In this document: positions 18,192 through 26,695 of the stretch, one piece after another
Position numbering within the stretch: position 1 is the stretch's first letter
Layout: each line of letters starts with the position of its first letter
Assembly (NCBI GenBank): GCA_963730585.1
Contig: CAVSSL010000006.1
Location: forward strand, 248,001-312,000
Direction: 5' to 3'
Source: Pedococcus_A sp963730585
GTDB taxonomy: Bacteria; Actinomycetota; Actinomycetes; Actinomycetales; Dermatophilaceae
DNA length: 64,000 bases
Made by a program: the position numbers and the translations under genes
Notes under the pieces: model-generated
What the model saw: the letters and a program-made list of their open reading frames with translations, nothing else
Databases searched by the model: none
What the model was told of the DNA's origin: nothing

Positions 18192-19844
18192 GTGTGCGCC
18201 ATCACTGCCTCCGCACCGCAAGCCCCCCCGGCGGCCGGAACGGACCTCGCCGTCGAGCTCGAGGGGATCACCAAGCGGTTCCCCGGCGTCGTCGCCAACA
18301 AGGACATCACCTTCGCGGTTCGTCGTGGCACGGTCCACGCGATCGTGGGGGAGAACGGCGCCGGCAAGTCGACGCTGATGAAGATCCTCTACGGGGTCCA
18401 GCGCCCCGACGAGGGCACCATCAAGGTCGACGGCAAGGTGGTCAACCTGCACTCCCCGTCGGACGCCATCGAGGCTGGGATCGGCATGGTGTTCCAGCAC
18501 TTCATGCTCGCCGACAACCTCACCGTGCTCGAGAACGTCGTGCTCGGCGCCGAGAAGCTGCACGGCATCGGCGACAAGGCGCGCGCCGAGATCCACCGGA
18601 TCTCCGACGACTACGGCCTCGACATCGACCCCGACGAGCTCGTCGAGAACCTCGGCGTGGGTCACCGGCAGCGTGTCGAGATCCTCAAGGTGCTCTACCG
18701 CGGTGCCAAGACGCTCATCCTCGACGAGCCCACCGCGGTGCTGGTGCCCCAGGAGGTCGACGAGCTCTTCGACAACCTGCGTGAGCTGAAGAAGGAGGGC
18801 CTGACGGTCCTCTTCATCTCGCACAAGCTCGACGAGGTGCTCAGCGTCGCCGACAGCATCACCGTGATCCGGCGCGGCACCACCATCGACACGGTCGACC
18901 CCAAGGGCGTCAACGCCCGCCAGCTGGCCGAGCTCATGGTCGGCTCCGAGCTCCCCTCACCCAGCACGGAGGAGTCGACGGTCACCGACCGCGTCGTCCT
19001 GCGGGTCGAGGACCTCGTGCTGCAGGGTCTCACCGGCCGCCCGGTCCTCGACGGGATCTCCTTCACCATCCACGCGGGCGAGGTCCTCGGCATCGCGGGC
19101 GTCGAGGGCAACGGCCAGGCCGAGCTCGTCGAGGTCATCATGGGGATGCGCGAGCCGTCCTCAGGGCTGGTCTTCCTCGGCGACACCGACATCTCCGCGT
19201 GGGACACCCGGGAGATCCGCGAGGCCGGCGTCGGGTACATCCCCGAGGACCGCCAGCGCCACGCGCTGCTCCTCGAGGCCCCGCTCTGGGAGAACCGCAT
19301 GCTCGGCCACCAGACCGAGGAGCCCAACGTCCGCGGCCAGCTGATCAACGCCGCCGGCGCCAAGGCCGACACGGAGCGCATCGTCAAGGAGTACGACGTG
19401 CGCACCCCCTCCATCACCGTCACCGCCGGGTCGCTCTCCGGCGGCAACCAGCAGAAGCTCATCGTCGGGCGCGAGATGAGCCACAGCCCCAAGGTGCTCG
19501 TGGCCGCCCACCCGACGCGCGGCGTCGACGTCGGCGCCCAGGCCAGCATCTGGGACCTCATGCGTGAGGCCCGCCGCAAGGGCCTCGCGGTGCTGCTGAT
19601 CTCGGCCGACCTCGAGGAGCTCATCGGCCTGTCGGACACCATCCGGGTCATCCTGCGCGGTCGGCTGTCGGGGGAGTTCGACCCCGACCAGGTCACCTCC
19701 GAGGACCTCGGCGCCGCCATGACCGGTGCGGGGGAGCGGGGGACCAACGGCTCCACCACCACCGACCCCGCGCCCGCCGGTGGCTCCGGCGAGGAGCCGG
19801 CCACGCGGCATACCGGCAGTGACGACGAGGGAGCGACCCGATGA
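18192..19844 (+). CDS. Nucleoside ABC transporter ATP-binding protein (two-domain)
   Basis: About 550 aa with two fused ATPase domains, as in BMP/simple-sugar importers. Domain 1 has Walker A GENGAGKSTLMKIL, Walker B LILDEPTAVL and H-loop FISHKL; its signature is degenerate (VGHRQRVEIL). Domain 2 lacks a good Walker A (GVEGNGQAELVEV) but has the signature LSGGNQQKLIVGRE, so one composite site is likely inactive. The start is uncertain: GTG at 18192 overlaps the AGGAG sequence (18188-18192), while an ATC at 18201 sits at ideal spacing from it and would give ITASAPQ. The C-terminal tail is low-complexity. Its stop overlaps the next ATG (ATGA). Confidence 0.93.
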   Translation: MCAITASAPQAPPAAGTDLAVELEGITKRFPGVVANKDITFAVRRGTVHAIVGENGAGKSTLMKILYGVQRPDEGTIKVDGKVVNLHSPSDAIEAGIGMVFQHFMLADNLTVLENVVLGAEKLHGIGDKARAEIHRISDDYGLDIDPDELVENLGVGHRQRVEILKVLYRGAKTLILDEPTAVLVPQEVDELFDNLRELKKEGLTVLFISHKLDEVLSVADSITVIRRGTTIDTVDPKGVNARQLAELMVGSELPSPSTEESTVTDRVVLRVEDLVLQGLTGRPVLDGISFTIHAGEVLGIAGVEGNGQAELVEVIMGMREPSSGLVFLGDTDISAWDTREIREAGVGYIPEDRQRHALLLEAPLWENRMLGHQTEEPNVRGQLINAAGAKADTERIVKEYDVRTPSITVTAGSLSGGNQQKLIVGREMSHSPKVLVAAHPTRGVDVGAQASIWDLMREARRKGLAVLLISADLEELIGLSDTIRVILRGRLSGEFDPDQVTSEDLGAAMTGAGERGTNGSTTTDPAPAGGSGEEPATRHTGSDDEGATR

Positions 19845-20962
19845 CCGCCCTGAACCCCCGGCGGATCGTGCTGACCCTCGCGGGTCCGGTCCTCGCCCTG
19901 CTGGTGGCCTTCGTGGTCACCTCGCTCGTGCTCGTGGCGGTCGGCGACCCGGTCGGCGACGTGTGGAGCACCCTGCTCGCCAAGCCGCTGCCGCGCCAGA
20001 TGGTCAACATCGTCAACGGCGCGAGCGTCTTCTACCTCTCGGCCATCGCCGTCGCCATCGGCTTCCGCATGAACCTGTTCAACATCGGCGTCGACGGCCA
20101 GTACCGCGTGGCGGTGTTCGCCGCCGCGGTCTTCGCCGGCCAGGCGTGGCTGCCCGGCATCCTCAACGTCATCGTCGCGATCCTCGTCGCGATCCTCTGC
20201 GGCGGCCTGTGGGCCGGCATCGCGGCCTGGCTCAAGGTCAAGCGCGGTGTCTCCGAGGTCATCTCGACGATCATGCTCAACGCCATCGCCACCGGCCTGG
20301 TGAGCTGGCTGCTCGGCAAGGTGCGCGACACCAGCGGCTCGGGCAGCAACGTCACCAACACCAAGCCGATCCCCGACTCCTCCAGGCTCGAGGGACTGGC
20401 GCTCATCCCGGGCGCGACCAACAAGGTCTACACGCTGATCCTGCTGGCGGCCCTCGTCGGCTTCCTCTACTGGTTCGTGCTCGGCAAGACCCGGTTCGGC
20501 TACGACCTGCGCGCGACTGGCATGTCCGAGACCGCGGCTGTCGCCAGCGGCGTGAAGGTCCCGCGCATGGTCATCCGCGCGATGCTGCTCTCCGGTGGCG
20601 TCGCCGGCCTGGTCGGCATGCCGCTGCTGTTCGGCCAGGACTTCTCCTACGGCACGACCTTCCAGGCCGGCCTCGGCTTCTCCGGCATCGCCATCGCCCT
20701 GCTGGGTCGCAACAACCCGGTCGGGATCGCGTTCGCCGCCCTGCTGTGGGCCTACCTCGAGCAGCAGTCCAACGGCCTGCAGATCAAGGCCGACGTCTCG
20801 CCCGAGCTCGTCAACATCATCCAGGGAGTCATCCTGTTCGCCGTCGTCATCGCTTACGAGCTGATCCGTCGCGCTGACATCCGCATCGAGCAGGCCCGCG
20901 TCGCCAGGGAGCTGGCGGCCCAGCGAGGCTCGGCCCGCGTCGAGGAAGGAGCGCAGGCATGA
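19841..20962 (+). CDS. Nucleoside ABC transporter permease 1
   Basis: 373 aa polytopic permease of the simple-sugar/nucleoside branch (BPD_transp_2 type), with about eight to nine hydrophobic segments. VSEVISTIMLNAIATGLVSWLL carries the E-V-I-x-T-x-M-L-N motif typical of this branch, and GIAIALLGRNNPVGIAFAALLW is the conserved C-terminal segment. The start overlaps the ATPase stop and the end overlaps the second permease, both as ATGA, indicating one translationally coupled operon. Confidence 0.93.
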   Translation: MTALNPRRIVLTLAGPVLALLVAFVVTSLVLVAVGDPVGDVWSTLLAKPLPRQMVNIVNGASVFYLSAIAVAIGFRMNLFNIGVDGQYRVAVFAAAVFAGQAWLPGILNVIVAILVAILCGGLWAGIAAWLKVKRGVSEVISTIMLNAIATGLVSWLLGKVRDTSGSGSNVTNTKPIPDSSRLEGLALIPGATNKVYTLILLAALVGFLYWFVLGKTRFGYDLRATGMSETAAVASGVKVPRMVIRAMLLSGGVAGLVGMPLLFGQDFSYGTTFQAGLGFSGIAIALLGRNNPVGIAFAALLWAYLEQQSNGLQIKADVSPELVNIIQGVILFAVVIAYELIRRADIRIEQARVARELAAQRGSARVEEGAQA

Positions 20963-22233
20963 GCGCCGCCGGACTCTCTGTCGGCGTCCAGACCGCTCCT
21001 GCGGCGCCGCCGACCAAGCGGCGTCACCTGAGCCCGGCACGCATCGCCCTGTATGCCGCCGCCGTCGTCTTCATCATCTCGGTGCTGCGCGTCGTCACCG
21101 GTGCCAACGACATCGCCTCCTCGGGCGCCATCGCCGCGGCCATAGGCCTCGCGGTCCCGATCGGTCTCGCCGGTCTGGGCGGCCTGTGGTCCGAGCGGGC
21201 CGGCGTGGTCAACATCGGCCTCGAGGGCATGATGATCCTCGGCACCTGGGGTGCGGCCTTCTGCGCCGTGGAGTGGGGCGCCTGGGCCGGCATCGTCGGC
21301 GGCATCATCGGCGGCATCGTCGGCGGTGTCATCCACGCCACCGCCACCGTGGTGTTCGGCGTCGACCACATCGTCTCGGGTGTGGCGCTCAACATCGTCG
21401 GTGCCGGCCTGGCGAAGTACCTGGCCGCGCGGTTCTTCACCGGCATGGAGGGTGGCGGCCCGACCCAGTCGCCCCCGTTGCCGACCCTGCCGACCGTCTC
21501 GCTGCCGGGCATCTCGGACGCGCTGGGGGAGCTCGAGCAGAAGCACATCTTCTTCATCTCCGACCTCGCCGGGATCATCCGCGGTTTCGTCACCAACGTC
21601 TCGGTGCTCACGATCATCGCCGTCCTGCTCTTCATCGCGACGGCGTGGATCCTCTGGCGCTCGGCGTTCGGACTGCGGCTGCGCTCCTGTGGCGAGTCGC
21701 CGGTGGCGGCGGAGAGCCTCGGCATCAACGTCTACAGGTACAAGTTCCTCGCCGTGCTCGTCTCCGGTGGGCTGGCGGGTCTCGGCGGCGGGTTCCTCGC
21801 CCTCGTGGCGGCCAACGTCTACCGCGACGGCCAGACCGGCGGCCGCGGTTACATCGGTCTGGCCGCCATGATCTTCGGCAACTGGCGACCGGGCGGCCTG
21901 ATGGCCGGCGCGGGCCTGTTCGGCTACACCGACGCCATCCAGCTGCGCGGTGGCGGGACCACCGTGCACGCGCTGCTGCTCTTGCTCGCCGTGGTCCTGC
22001 TGGCCATCGGCATCTGGCAGATCGTCCGCAACAAGCGGATGGTCCAGGGCGGCCTGGCCATCGTCACCGCTGTGCTCACCGGTCTCTGGTACGCCGGCAC
22101 CGAGACGGTGCCCAGCGAGCTGGTCGGCATGACGCCCTACGTGACCACCCTGCTCGTGCTGGCGTTCGCGTCGCAGCGTCTCCGCATGCCGGCGGCCGAC
22201 GGGCAGGTCTACCGCAGGGGCGAGGGTCACTAG
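20959..22233 (+). CDS. Nucleoside ABC transporter permease 2
   Basis: 424 aa. Contains ERAGVVNIGLEGMMILGTWG and FGVDHIVSGVALNIVGAG, the paired motifs of the second permease of BMP-type importers, and GRGYIGLAAMIFGNWRPGG near residue 295. Roughly ten hydrophobic segments. The C-terminal end (residues about 345-400) adds two more hydrophobic stretches. Its TAG stop shares one base with the GTG of cytidine deaminase, tying salvage to uptake. Confidence 0.93.
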   Translation: MSAAGLSVGVQTAPAAPPTKRRHLSPARIALYAAAVVFIISVLRVVTGANDIASSGAIAAAIGLAVPIGLAGLGGLWSERAGVVNIGLEGMMILGTWGAAFCAVEWGAWAGIVGGIIGGIVGGVIHATATVVFGVDHIVSGVALNIVGAGLAKYLAARFFTGMEGGGPTQSPPLPTLPTVSLPGISDALGELEQKHIFFISDLAGIIRGFVTNVSVLTIIAVLLFIATAWILWRSAFGLRLRSCGESPVAAESLGINVYRYKFLAVLVSGGLAGLGGGFLALVAANVYRDGQTGGRGYIGLAAMIFGNWRPGGLMAGAGLFGYTDAIQLRGGGTTVHALLLLLAVVLLAIGIWQIVRNKRMVQGGLAIVTAVLTGLWYAGTETVPSELVGMTPYVTTLLVLAFASQRLRMPAADGQVYRRGEGH

Positions 22234-22682
22234 TGGGGCAGACCCCGCAGCCCGGGTCGACCTCGTCTCGCGACGGGGTCGACTGGGCAGCTCTGCAGGC
22301 CCAGGCCGTGGCCGTCATGCGCAAGGCCTACGCGCCGTACTCGCACTTCCCCGTGGGCGTGGCCGGGCTCGTCGACGACGGCCGAGTCGTCATCGGTTGC
22401 AACGTCGAGAACGCCGCCTACGGCGTGGCCCTGTGCGCGGAGTGCGGGATGGTCTCGCACCTGCACGCGAGCGGCGGCGGCCGGCTGGTGGCGGTGGTCT
22501 GCGTCGGCGGTGACGGCCAGGCGCTGATGCCGTGCGGGCGCTGCCGCCAGCTGCTCTGGGAGAACGGCGGCCCGCAGTGCCTGCTGCTCACACCCCAGGG
22601 CGTGCTGCCGATGAGCGAGGTGCTGCCGCAGGCCTTCGGGCCCGACGACCTCGACGCCGCGGCCGCGCGCGGCCAGCACTGA
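22233..22682 (+). CDS. cdd: Cytidine deaminase
   Basis: 149 aa from GTG at 22233. Homotetrameric-type cytidine deaminase: YSHFPVGVAG is the substrate loop, GCNVENAAYGVALCAECG provides the zinc-ligand Cys and catalytic Glu, and PCGRCRQLLWE the other two zinc-binding Cys. Converts cytidine and deoxycytidine to uridine and deoxyuridine. The N-terminal 15 residues are extra compared with a minimal enzyme. It is the last gene of the nucleoside import operon, followed by a hairpin-rich region. Confidence 0.95.
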   Translation: MGQTPQPGSTSSRDGVDWAALQAQAVAVMRKAYAPYSHFPVGVAGLVDDGRVVIGCNVENAAYGVALCAECGMVSHLHASGGGRLVAVVCVGGDGQALMPCGRCRQLLWENGGPQCLLLTPQGVLPMSEVLPQAFGPDDLDAAAARGQH

Positions 22683-22785
22683 CCGCTCCCGCCACTCAGC
22701 AGACCTTGCTGCCCGTGGGGCACGCAGCAACTTGACCTGGCGGCAGCAACTGCTGCTAGCAGAAGTTGCTGCAGGGGGTCGGCGG
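22683..22785. terminator. Repeat-rich terminator region between convergent genes
   Basis: 103 bp between cdd (+) and the SDR gene (-) filled with CAGCAA / TTGCTG words. The strongest pairing is the perfect 10-bp inverted repeat GCAGCAACTT (22724-22733) with AAGTTGCTGC (22763-22772), and a smaller internal GCAGCAACTGCTGC hairpin can compete. Probably a bidirectional terminator. Confidence 0.6.
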
Positions 22786-24324
22786 TCAGGAGGCCTTGCG
22801 GGAGGGGCGCCAGCGGGTCCGGTCGCCCGACCGTTCGGCCTCCTCGGCAGCCCTGGCGATGTTGCGCTGCATGCCCCCGAACACGATCCCGTGGAACGGG
22901 TAGACGGCGGCCCAGTAGGCGTGGCCGGCCAACCCCCGGGGGTGGAACAGCGCGCGCTGCCGGAAGACGGTGCGGCCCTGGTCGTCCTCCTCGGCGATGA
23001 GCTCGAGCCAGGCCAGGCCGGGCAGGCGCATCTCGGCGCGCAGCCGCAGCAGGTGGAGGTCCTCGATCTCCTCGACGCGCCACCAGTCGAGCGCGTCGCC
23101 GACCGCGAGGTCCTGCGGGTGGCGACGGCCGCGTCGCAGCCCCGGGCCACCGAAGAGACGGTCCATCAGACCACGGGCGATCCAGCCGAGCCGCCAGGAG
23201 TACCAGCCGTTGTCGCCACCGATGCCTTCGATGACCGACCAGAGCGCCTCGCGGCTGGCCGCCACCACGGAGGAGCGGTCGTCGGTGTAGAGGGAACCGC
23301 CGGCCCAGTCGGGGTCGCTGGGGAGCGGGTCGCTCGGCGCCCCGATCGTGGCCGCCGACGACCAGCGCGTCGCGACGTCGAGGTCGCGGATCTTGGTCAG
23401 GGCCAGCTCGACGGCCCGCTCGAACCCGGCCAGCCCCTCCGGCGGGTCCGGCACGTGGTCGGCGATGTCGTGCTCCTCGCAGACCACGTCGTGCACGAGC
23501 GAGTCGACCAGGGGGCGCGCGATGCTGTTGGGGACGGGCGTGACCAGCCCCACCCAGTGGCTCGACAGCGACGGGCTGAGCAGCGGCGTCGGGATGATGC
23601 GGCGCGGCTTCAGGCCGGCCACGGCGGCATACCGCTGCATCATGTCGCGGTAGGTGAGCACCTCCGGTCCGCCGATGTCGAAGGCGCGGTTGACGTCCGT
23701 CGGCATCGACGCCGAGCCCACGAGGTAGCGCAGCACGTCGCGCACCGCGATGGGCTGGATGCGGCTGCCCAGCCACTTCGGCGTGACCATCACCGGCAGC
23801 CGCTCGGTGAGGTAGCGCAGCATCTCGAACGAGGCGGAGCCCGAGCCGAGGATGACCGCGGCCTGGAGCACCGTCGTCGGCACGCCGCTGGCGAGGAGGA
23901 TGTCGCCGACCTCCTTGCGTGACGCGAGGTGCTCGGACAGCCGCTCGCCCTCGGGGTAGAGGCCGCCGAGGTAGACGATGCGCGCGACGCCTGTCCGGCG
24001 CGCGACCTCGCCGAAGGTGCGCGCGGTGCGCCGGTCGCGCGCGGCGAAGTCGCGGCCGGTGCCGAGCGAGTGGATGAGGTAGTAGGCGACCTCGACGCCC
24101 TCCATGGCCGCGGCCAGGGACTCGGGTTCGGACGCGTCGGCCTTGACCACCTCGACGCCCTCGGCGTCGCGCCACGGCTGGTCACGCAGGCTCTCGGGGT
24201 GCCGCGCCATGGCGCGCACGGCATACCCGGCCTCGAGCAGCTCGGGGACGAGGCGTCCACCGATGTAGCCGGTGACACCGCTGACGAGCACGAGCTTCTT
24301 CCCGGGAGTCGCTGCGGAGGCCAT
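22786..24324 (-). CDS. SDR family NAD(P)-dependent oxidoreductase with DUF2867 domain
   Basis: 512 aa from ATG at 24324. The N-terminal half is an extended SDR/NAD(P)-binding fold: VLVSGVTGYIGGRLVPELL near residue 10, and YYLIHSLGTG and YLGGLYPEGE in place of the classical YxxxK region. The C-terminal half (from about residue 330) is a DUF2867-like domain with SLYTDDRSSVVAAS and FHPRGLAGHAYWAAVYPFH. Such fusions are common in actinobacteria and are unassigned in function. The promoter side is divergent from thymidine phosphorylase, with a CAGACT hexamer 6 nt upstream. Confidence 0.85.
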   Translation of the reverse strand: MASAATPGKKLVLVSGVTGYIGGRLVPELLEAGYAVRAMARHPESLRDQPWRDAEGVEVVKADASEPESLAAAMEGVEVAYYLIHSLGTGRDFAARDRRTARTFGEVARRTGVARIVYLGGLYPEGERLSEHLASRKEVGDILLASGVPTTVLQAAVILGSGSASFEMLRYLTERLPVMVTPKWLGSRIQPIAVRDVLRYLVGSASMPTDVNRAFDIGGPEVLTYRDMMQRYAAVAGLKPRRIIPTPLLSPSLSSHWVGLVTPVPNSIARPLVDSLVHDVVCEEHDIADHVPDPPEGLAGFERAVELALTKIRDLDVATRWSSAATIGAPSDPLPSDPDWAGGSLYTDDRSSVVAASREALWSVIEGIGGDNGWYSWRLGWIARGLMDRLFGGPGLRRGRRHPQDLAVGDALDWWRVEEIEDLHLLRLRAEMRLPGLAWLELIAEEDDQGRTVFRQRALFHPRGLAGHAYWAAVYPFHGIVFGGMQRNIARAAEEAERSGDRTRWRPSRKAS

Positions 24325-24330
24325 GGCGCC

Positions 24331-24336
24331 AGTCTG
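24331..24336 (-). promoter_or_regulatory. -10-like CAGACT for the SDR gene
   Basis: On the minus strand CAGACT is followed by 6 nt and the ATG at 24324. This is a weaker match to TANNNT than elsewhere, but the spacing is identical. Confidence 0.35.
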
Positions 24337-24369
24337 CGCCACCGTCCGCGGGCTCGCGCGGCCATCTGG

Positions 24370-24375
24370 GATGCT
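24370..24375 (+). promoter_or_regulatory. -10-like GATGCT for deoA
   Basis: GATGCT ends 7 nt before GTG at 24383, supporting that start over the in-frame ATG at 24371, which lies inside the hexamer. Confidence 0.4.
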
Positions 24376-24382
24376 GTCCCTC

Positions 24383-25672
24383 GTGAGCGAGTCATTCGAT
24401 GCAGTCGACGTCATCATCACCAAGCGCGGCAAGGGAGAGCTGTCCGACGGGCAGATCGACTGGGTCATCGACGCCTACACACGGGGTGCCGTGGCCGACG
24501 AGCAGATGTCGTCGCTGGCGATGGCTATCCTGCTCAACGGCATGAACCGCCGTGAGATCGCGCGCTGGACGCAGGCGATGATCGACAGCGGCGAGCGGAT
24601 GGACTTCTCCTCGCTCTCGCGCCCGACCGCCGACAAGCACTCCACCGGCGGCGTGGGCGACAAGATCACCCTGCCGCTGGCCCCGCTGGTGGCGGCCTGC
24701 GGCGTCGCGGTGCCGCAGCTGTCGGGCCGGGGCCTGGGCCACACCGGCGGCACCCTCGACAAGCTCGAGTCGATCCCCGGCTGGCAGGCGTCGCTCAGCA
24801 ACGACGCGATGATGCGCCAGCTCGAGGAGGTGGGCGCGGTCATCTGCGCCGCCGGTGCCGGGCTGGCCCCCGCAGACAAGAAGCTCTACGCCCTGCGCGA
24901 CGTCACGGGCACCGTGGAGGCGATCCCGCTGATCGCGTCGTCGATCATGAGCAAGAAGATCGCCGAGGGCACTGGCGCGCTGGTGCTCGACGTGAAGGTC
25001 GGCAGCGGCGCCTTCATGAAGGACGTGGACAGCGCCCGTGAGCTGGCGCAGACGATGGTGGCGCTCGGCACCGACGCCGGCGTGAAGACCGTGGCGCTGC
25101 TGACCAACATGCAGACCCCGCTCGGCCTCACCGCCGGCAACGCCCTCGAGGTGCGTGAGTCCGTCGAGGTGCTTGCCGGTGGCGGCCCCGAGGACGTCGT
25201 CGAGCTCACGCTCACGCTGGCCCGCGAGATGCTCGCCGCGGCGGGCAAGGGCGACGTCGACCCGGCCGACGCGCTGAAGGACGGCCGCGCGATGGACGCC
25301 TGGAAGGCGATGATCCGCGCCCAGGGCGGCGACCCGGACGCCGCGCTGCCGACGGCGAGGGAGACCCACGAGGTGCTCGCGCCCGCCGACGGCGTGCTCA
25401 CCGAGCTCGACGCCTACAAGGTGGGCGTCGCGGCCTGGCGCCTCGGCGCCGGCCGGGCCCGCAAGGAGGACCCGGTGCAGGCGGGGGCCGGTGTCGAGAT
25501 GCACTACAAGCCCGGCGCCACCGTGCGCGGCGGGGAACGGCTGCTGACGCTGCACACCGACACCCCGGAGAAGTTCGAGCGCGCGCTCGAGGTGCTCGAC
25601 GGCGCCTTCACGATCGCGCCCGAGGGGTCGCGCCCCGACCTGCTGCCGCTGGTCATCGACCGGGTGGACTGA
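24383..25672 (+). CDS. deoA: Thymidine (pyrimidine-nucleoside) phosphorylase
   Basis: 429 aa from GTG at 24383. Cleaves thymidine or deoxyuridine with phosphate to the base and deoxyribose-1-phosphate. Diagnostic blocks: the phosphate-binding and active-site segment ADKHSTGGVGDKI, SGRGLGHTGGTLDKLE (the family signature), ASSIMSKKIAEGT, and a C-terminal alpha/beta domain with GAGRARKEDPV. Length is normal. It is divergent from the SDR gene. Together with Cdd, DeoC and the importer it forms a pyrimidine deoxynucleoside degradation route. Confidence 0.95.
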   Translation: MSESFDAVDVIITKRGKGELSDGQIDWVIDAYTRGAVADEQMSSLAMAILLNGMNRREIARWTQAMIDSGERMDFSSLSRPTADKHSTGGVGDKITLPLAPLVAACGVAVPQLSGRGLGHTGGTLDKLESIPGWQASLSNDAMMRQLEEVGAVICAAGAGLAPADKKLYALRDVTGTVEAIPLIASSIMSKKIAEGTGALVLDVKVGSGAFMKDVDSARELAQTMVALGTDAGVKTVALLTNMQTPLGLTAGNALEVRESVEVLAGGGPEDVVELTLTLAREMLAAAGKGDVDPADALKDGRAMDAWKAMIRAQGGDPDAALPTARETHEVLAPADGVLTELDAYKVGVAAWRLGAGRARKEDPVQAGAGVEMHYKPGATVRGGERLLTLHTDTPEKFERALEVLDGAFTIAPEGSRPDLLPLVIDRVD

Positions 25673-25794
25673 CGCGCCAGGGGACGTGACTGCGCCAGCC
25701 CCGACCAGGCTGGGGCGTACGTCTTTCGCGTGAGCCCTGCGGCTGGTCAGGCCCCTAGCATCGGGGCGGCAGGGGCCGAGCAGAAGGAGGGCCC

Positions 25795-26043
25795 ATGCCC
25801 CAGTTCATGGACGTGCACCACGGGATGGTCGGAATCACGGCCGAGGGTCTGAAGGAGGCGCACGACGCCGACCTCGCGATCCAGGACGACGAGCGAGTCA
25901 ACTTCATGCAGGCCTGGGCCGACCCGAGCAGCGGTGTCGTCTACTGCCTGTCGGAGGCTCCGTCCGCGGAGGCGGTGCGACGCATCCACGAGCGCTCCGG
26001 CCATCCTGCCGACGAGATCCACGCGGTGCCGCTGCAGGTCTAG
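25795..26043 (+). CDS. Small DUF4242-like protein (SCO4226 nickel-binding family)
   Basis: 82 aa with a good AAGGAGGG ribosome binding site 5 nt before ATG. The sequence MPQFMDVHHGMVGITAE, then AWADPSSGVVYCLSEAPS and IHERSGHPADEIHAVP, matches the small DUF4242 family whose Streptomyces coelicolor member SCO4226 was shown to bind nickel. The His-rich start (DVHH) and single Cys are candidate ligands. A TAGCAT hexamer at 25756 suggests a leadered transcript of about 30 nt. The stretch before it carries a possible GC-rich hairpin near 25692-25715 for deoA. Confidence 0.8.
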   Translation: MPQFMDVHHGMVGITAEGLKEAHDADLAIQDDERVNFMQAWADPSSGVVYCLSEAPSAEAVRRIHERSGHPADEIHAVPLQV

Positions 26044-26073
26044 CCCCGGCAGCGGCCCGCGTGGCCTCGGGCC

Positions 26074-26535
26074 TCACCCCTGGTTGGCCGGCACCTTGTT
26101 GACGGTGCAGACGAACATCTTCACCACGCCCAGGTCGACGGCGTCGCCGGCTGCCATGGCGGCAGACACCTCGTCGTCGGCGTCGAGGACCCCGTCGTGG
26201 TCGAGGTCACCGGAGGCGAGCGCCGCGGCGTAGCCGTGGGGGAGGCTCACCGAGTGCACCTGCCAGCGGCCGCCGTTGTAGTCGGTGTCGCCGGGGGCGG
26301 CCGTGGCAACGCTGCGCTGGGCGTCGCCGAAGCTGTAGATGATGTCCCAGGACTGGTCAGGGGCGCCCGTGCCCGTGAGGTCCGTGGGCGTCGCAACCGT
26401 GCGGTAGAGCTGGTGGTCGACGTAGAACGCGGGCCCGGACACGCCACCGGCCGAGGCGGGCAGCGAGGCCGCCATGATGCCGCCGAGGGCAGCGGTCGCA
26501 GCAGCGCCGATCGTGAGGAAACGCTTGAGAGCCAT
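26074..26535 (-). CDS. Secreted hypothetical protein with EF-hand-like loop
   Basis: 153 aa. A clear Sec signal peptide (KRFLTIGAAATAALGGIMAASLPASA) is followed by a small domain of about 125 residues. Near residue 115 the loop DLDHDGVLDADDE has the D-x-D-x-D-G spacing of EF-hand or dockerin-type calcium sites, embedded in an Ala-rich stretch. There is no membrane anchor. AGGTGAAAA-type ribosome binding sequence precedes the ATG. The function is not known. It lies 160 bp upstream of, and divergent from, a two-component system that might control it. Confidence 0.7.
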   Translation of the reverse strand: MALKRFLTIGAAATAALGGIMAASLPASAGGVSGPAFYVDHQLYRTVATPTDLTGTGAPDQSWDIIYSFGDAQRSVATAAPGDTDYNGGRWQVHSVSLPHGYAAALASGDLDHDGVLDADDEVSAAMAAGDAVDLGVVKMFVCTVNKVPANQG

Positions 26536-26683
26536 GGTTTTTCACCTCCGTGCCGACCCGGGTGGTCGGCTCGTCATCGATTCAACGGGGTCGTGACGAG
26601 AGACTCCATGACGGCGGGCTTACCCAGTTCTTACGGGCTCGTGACGTGACGTGGGCAGGGCCTGTGGGACCCCGGCGCGCGCC

Positions 26684-26689
26684 TATCCT
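26684..26689 (+). promoter_or_regulatory. -10-like TATCCT for the response regulator gene
   Basis: TATCCT ends 6 nt before the GTG at 26696 and fixes that start. Confidence 0.5.
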
Positions 26690-26695
26690 GAGCAC

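Noticed and set aside
18695..21040. 781-codon open frame antisense to the importer genes
   Set aside because: It is composed of low-complexity Asp/Gly/Arg/Ser runs with no family signature, and lies opposite well-conserved ABC transporter genes.
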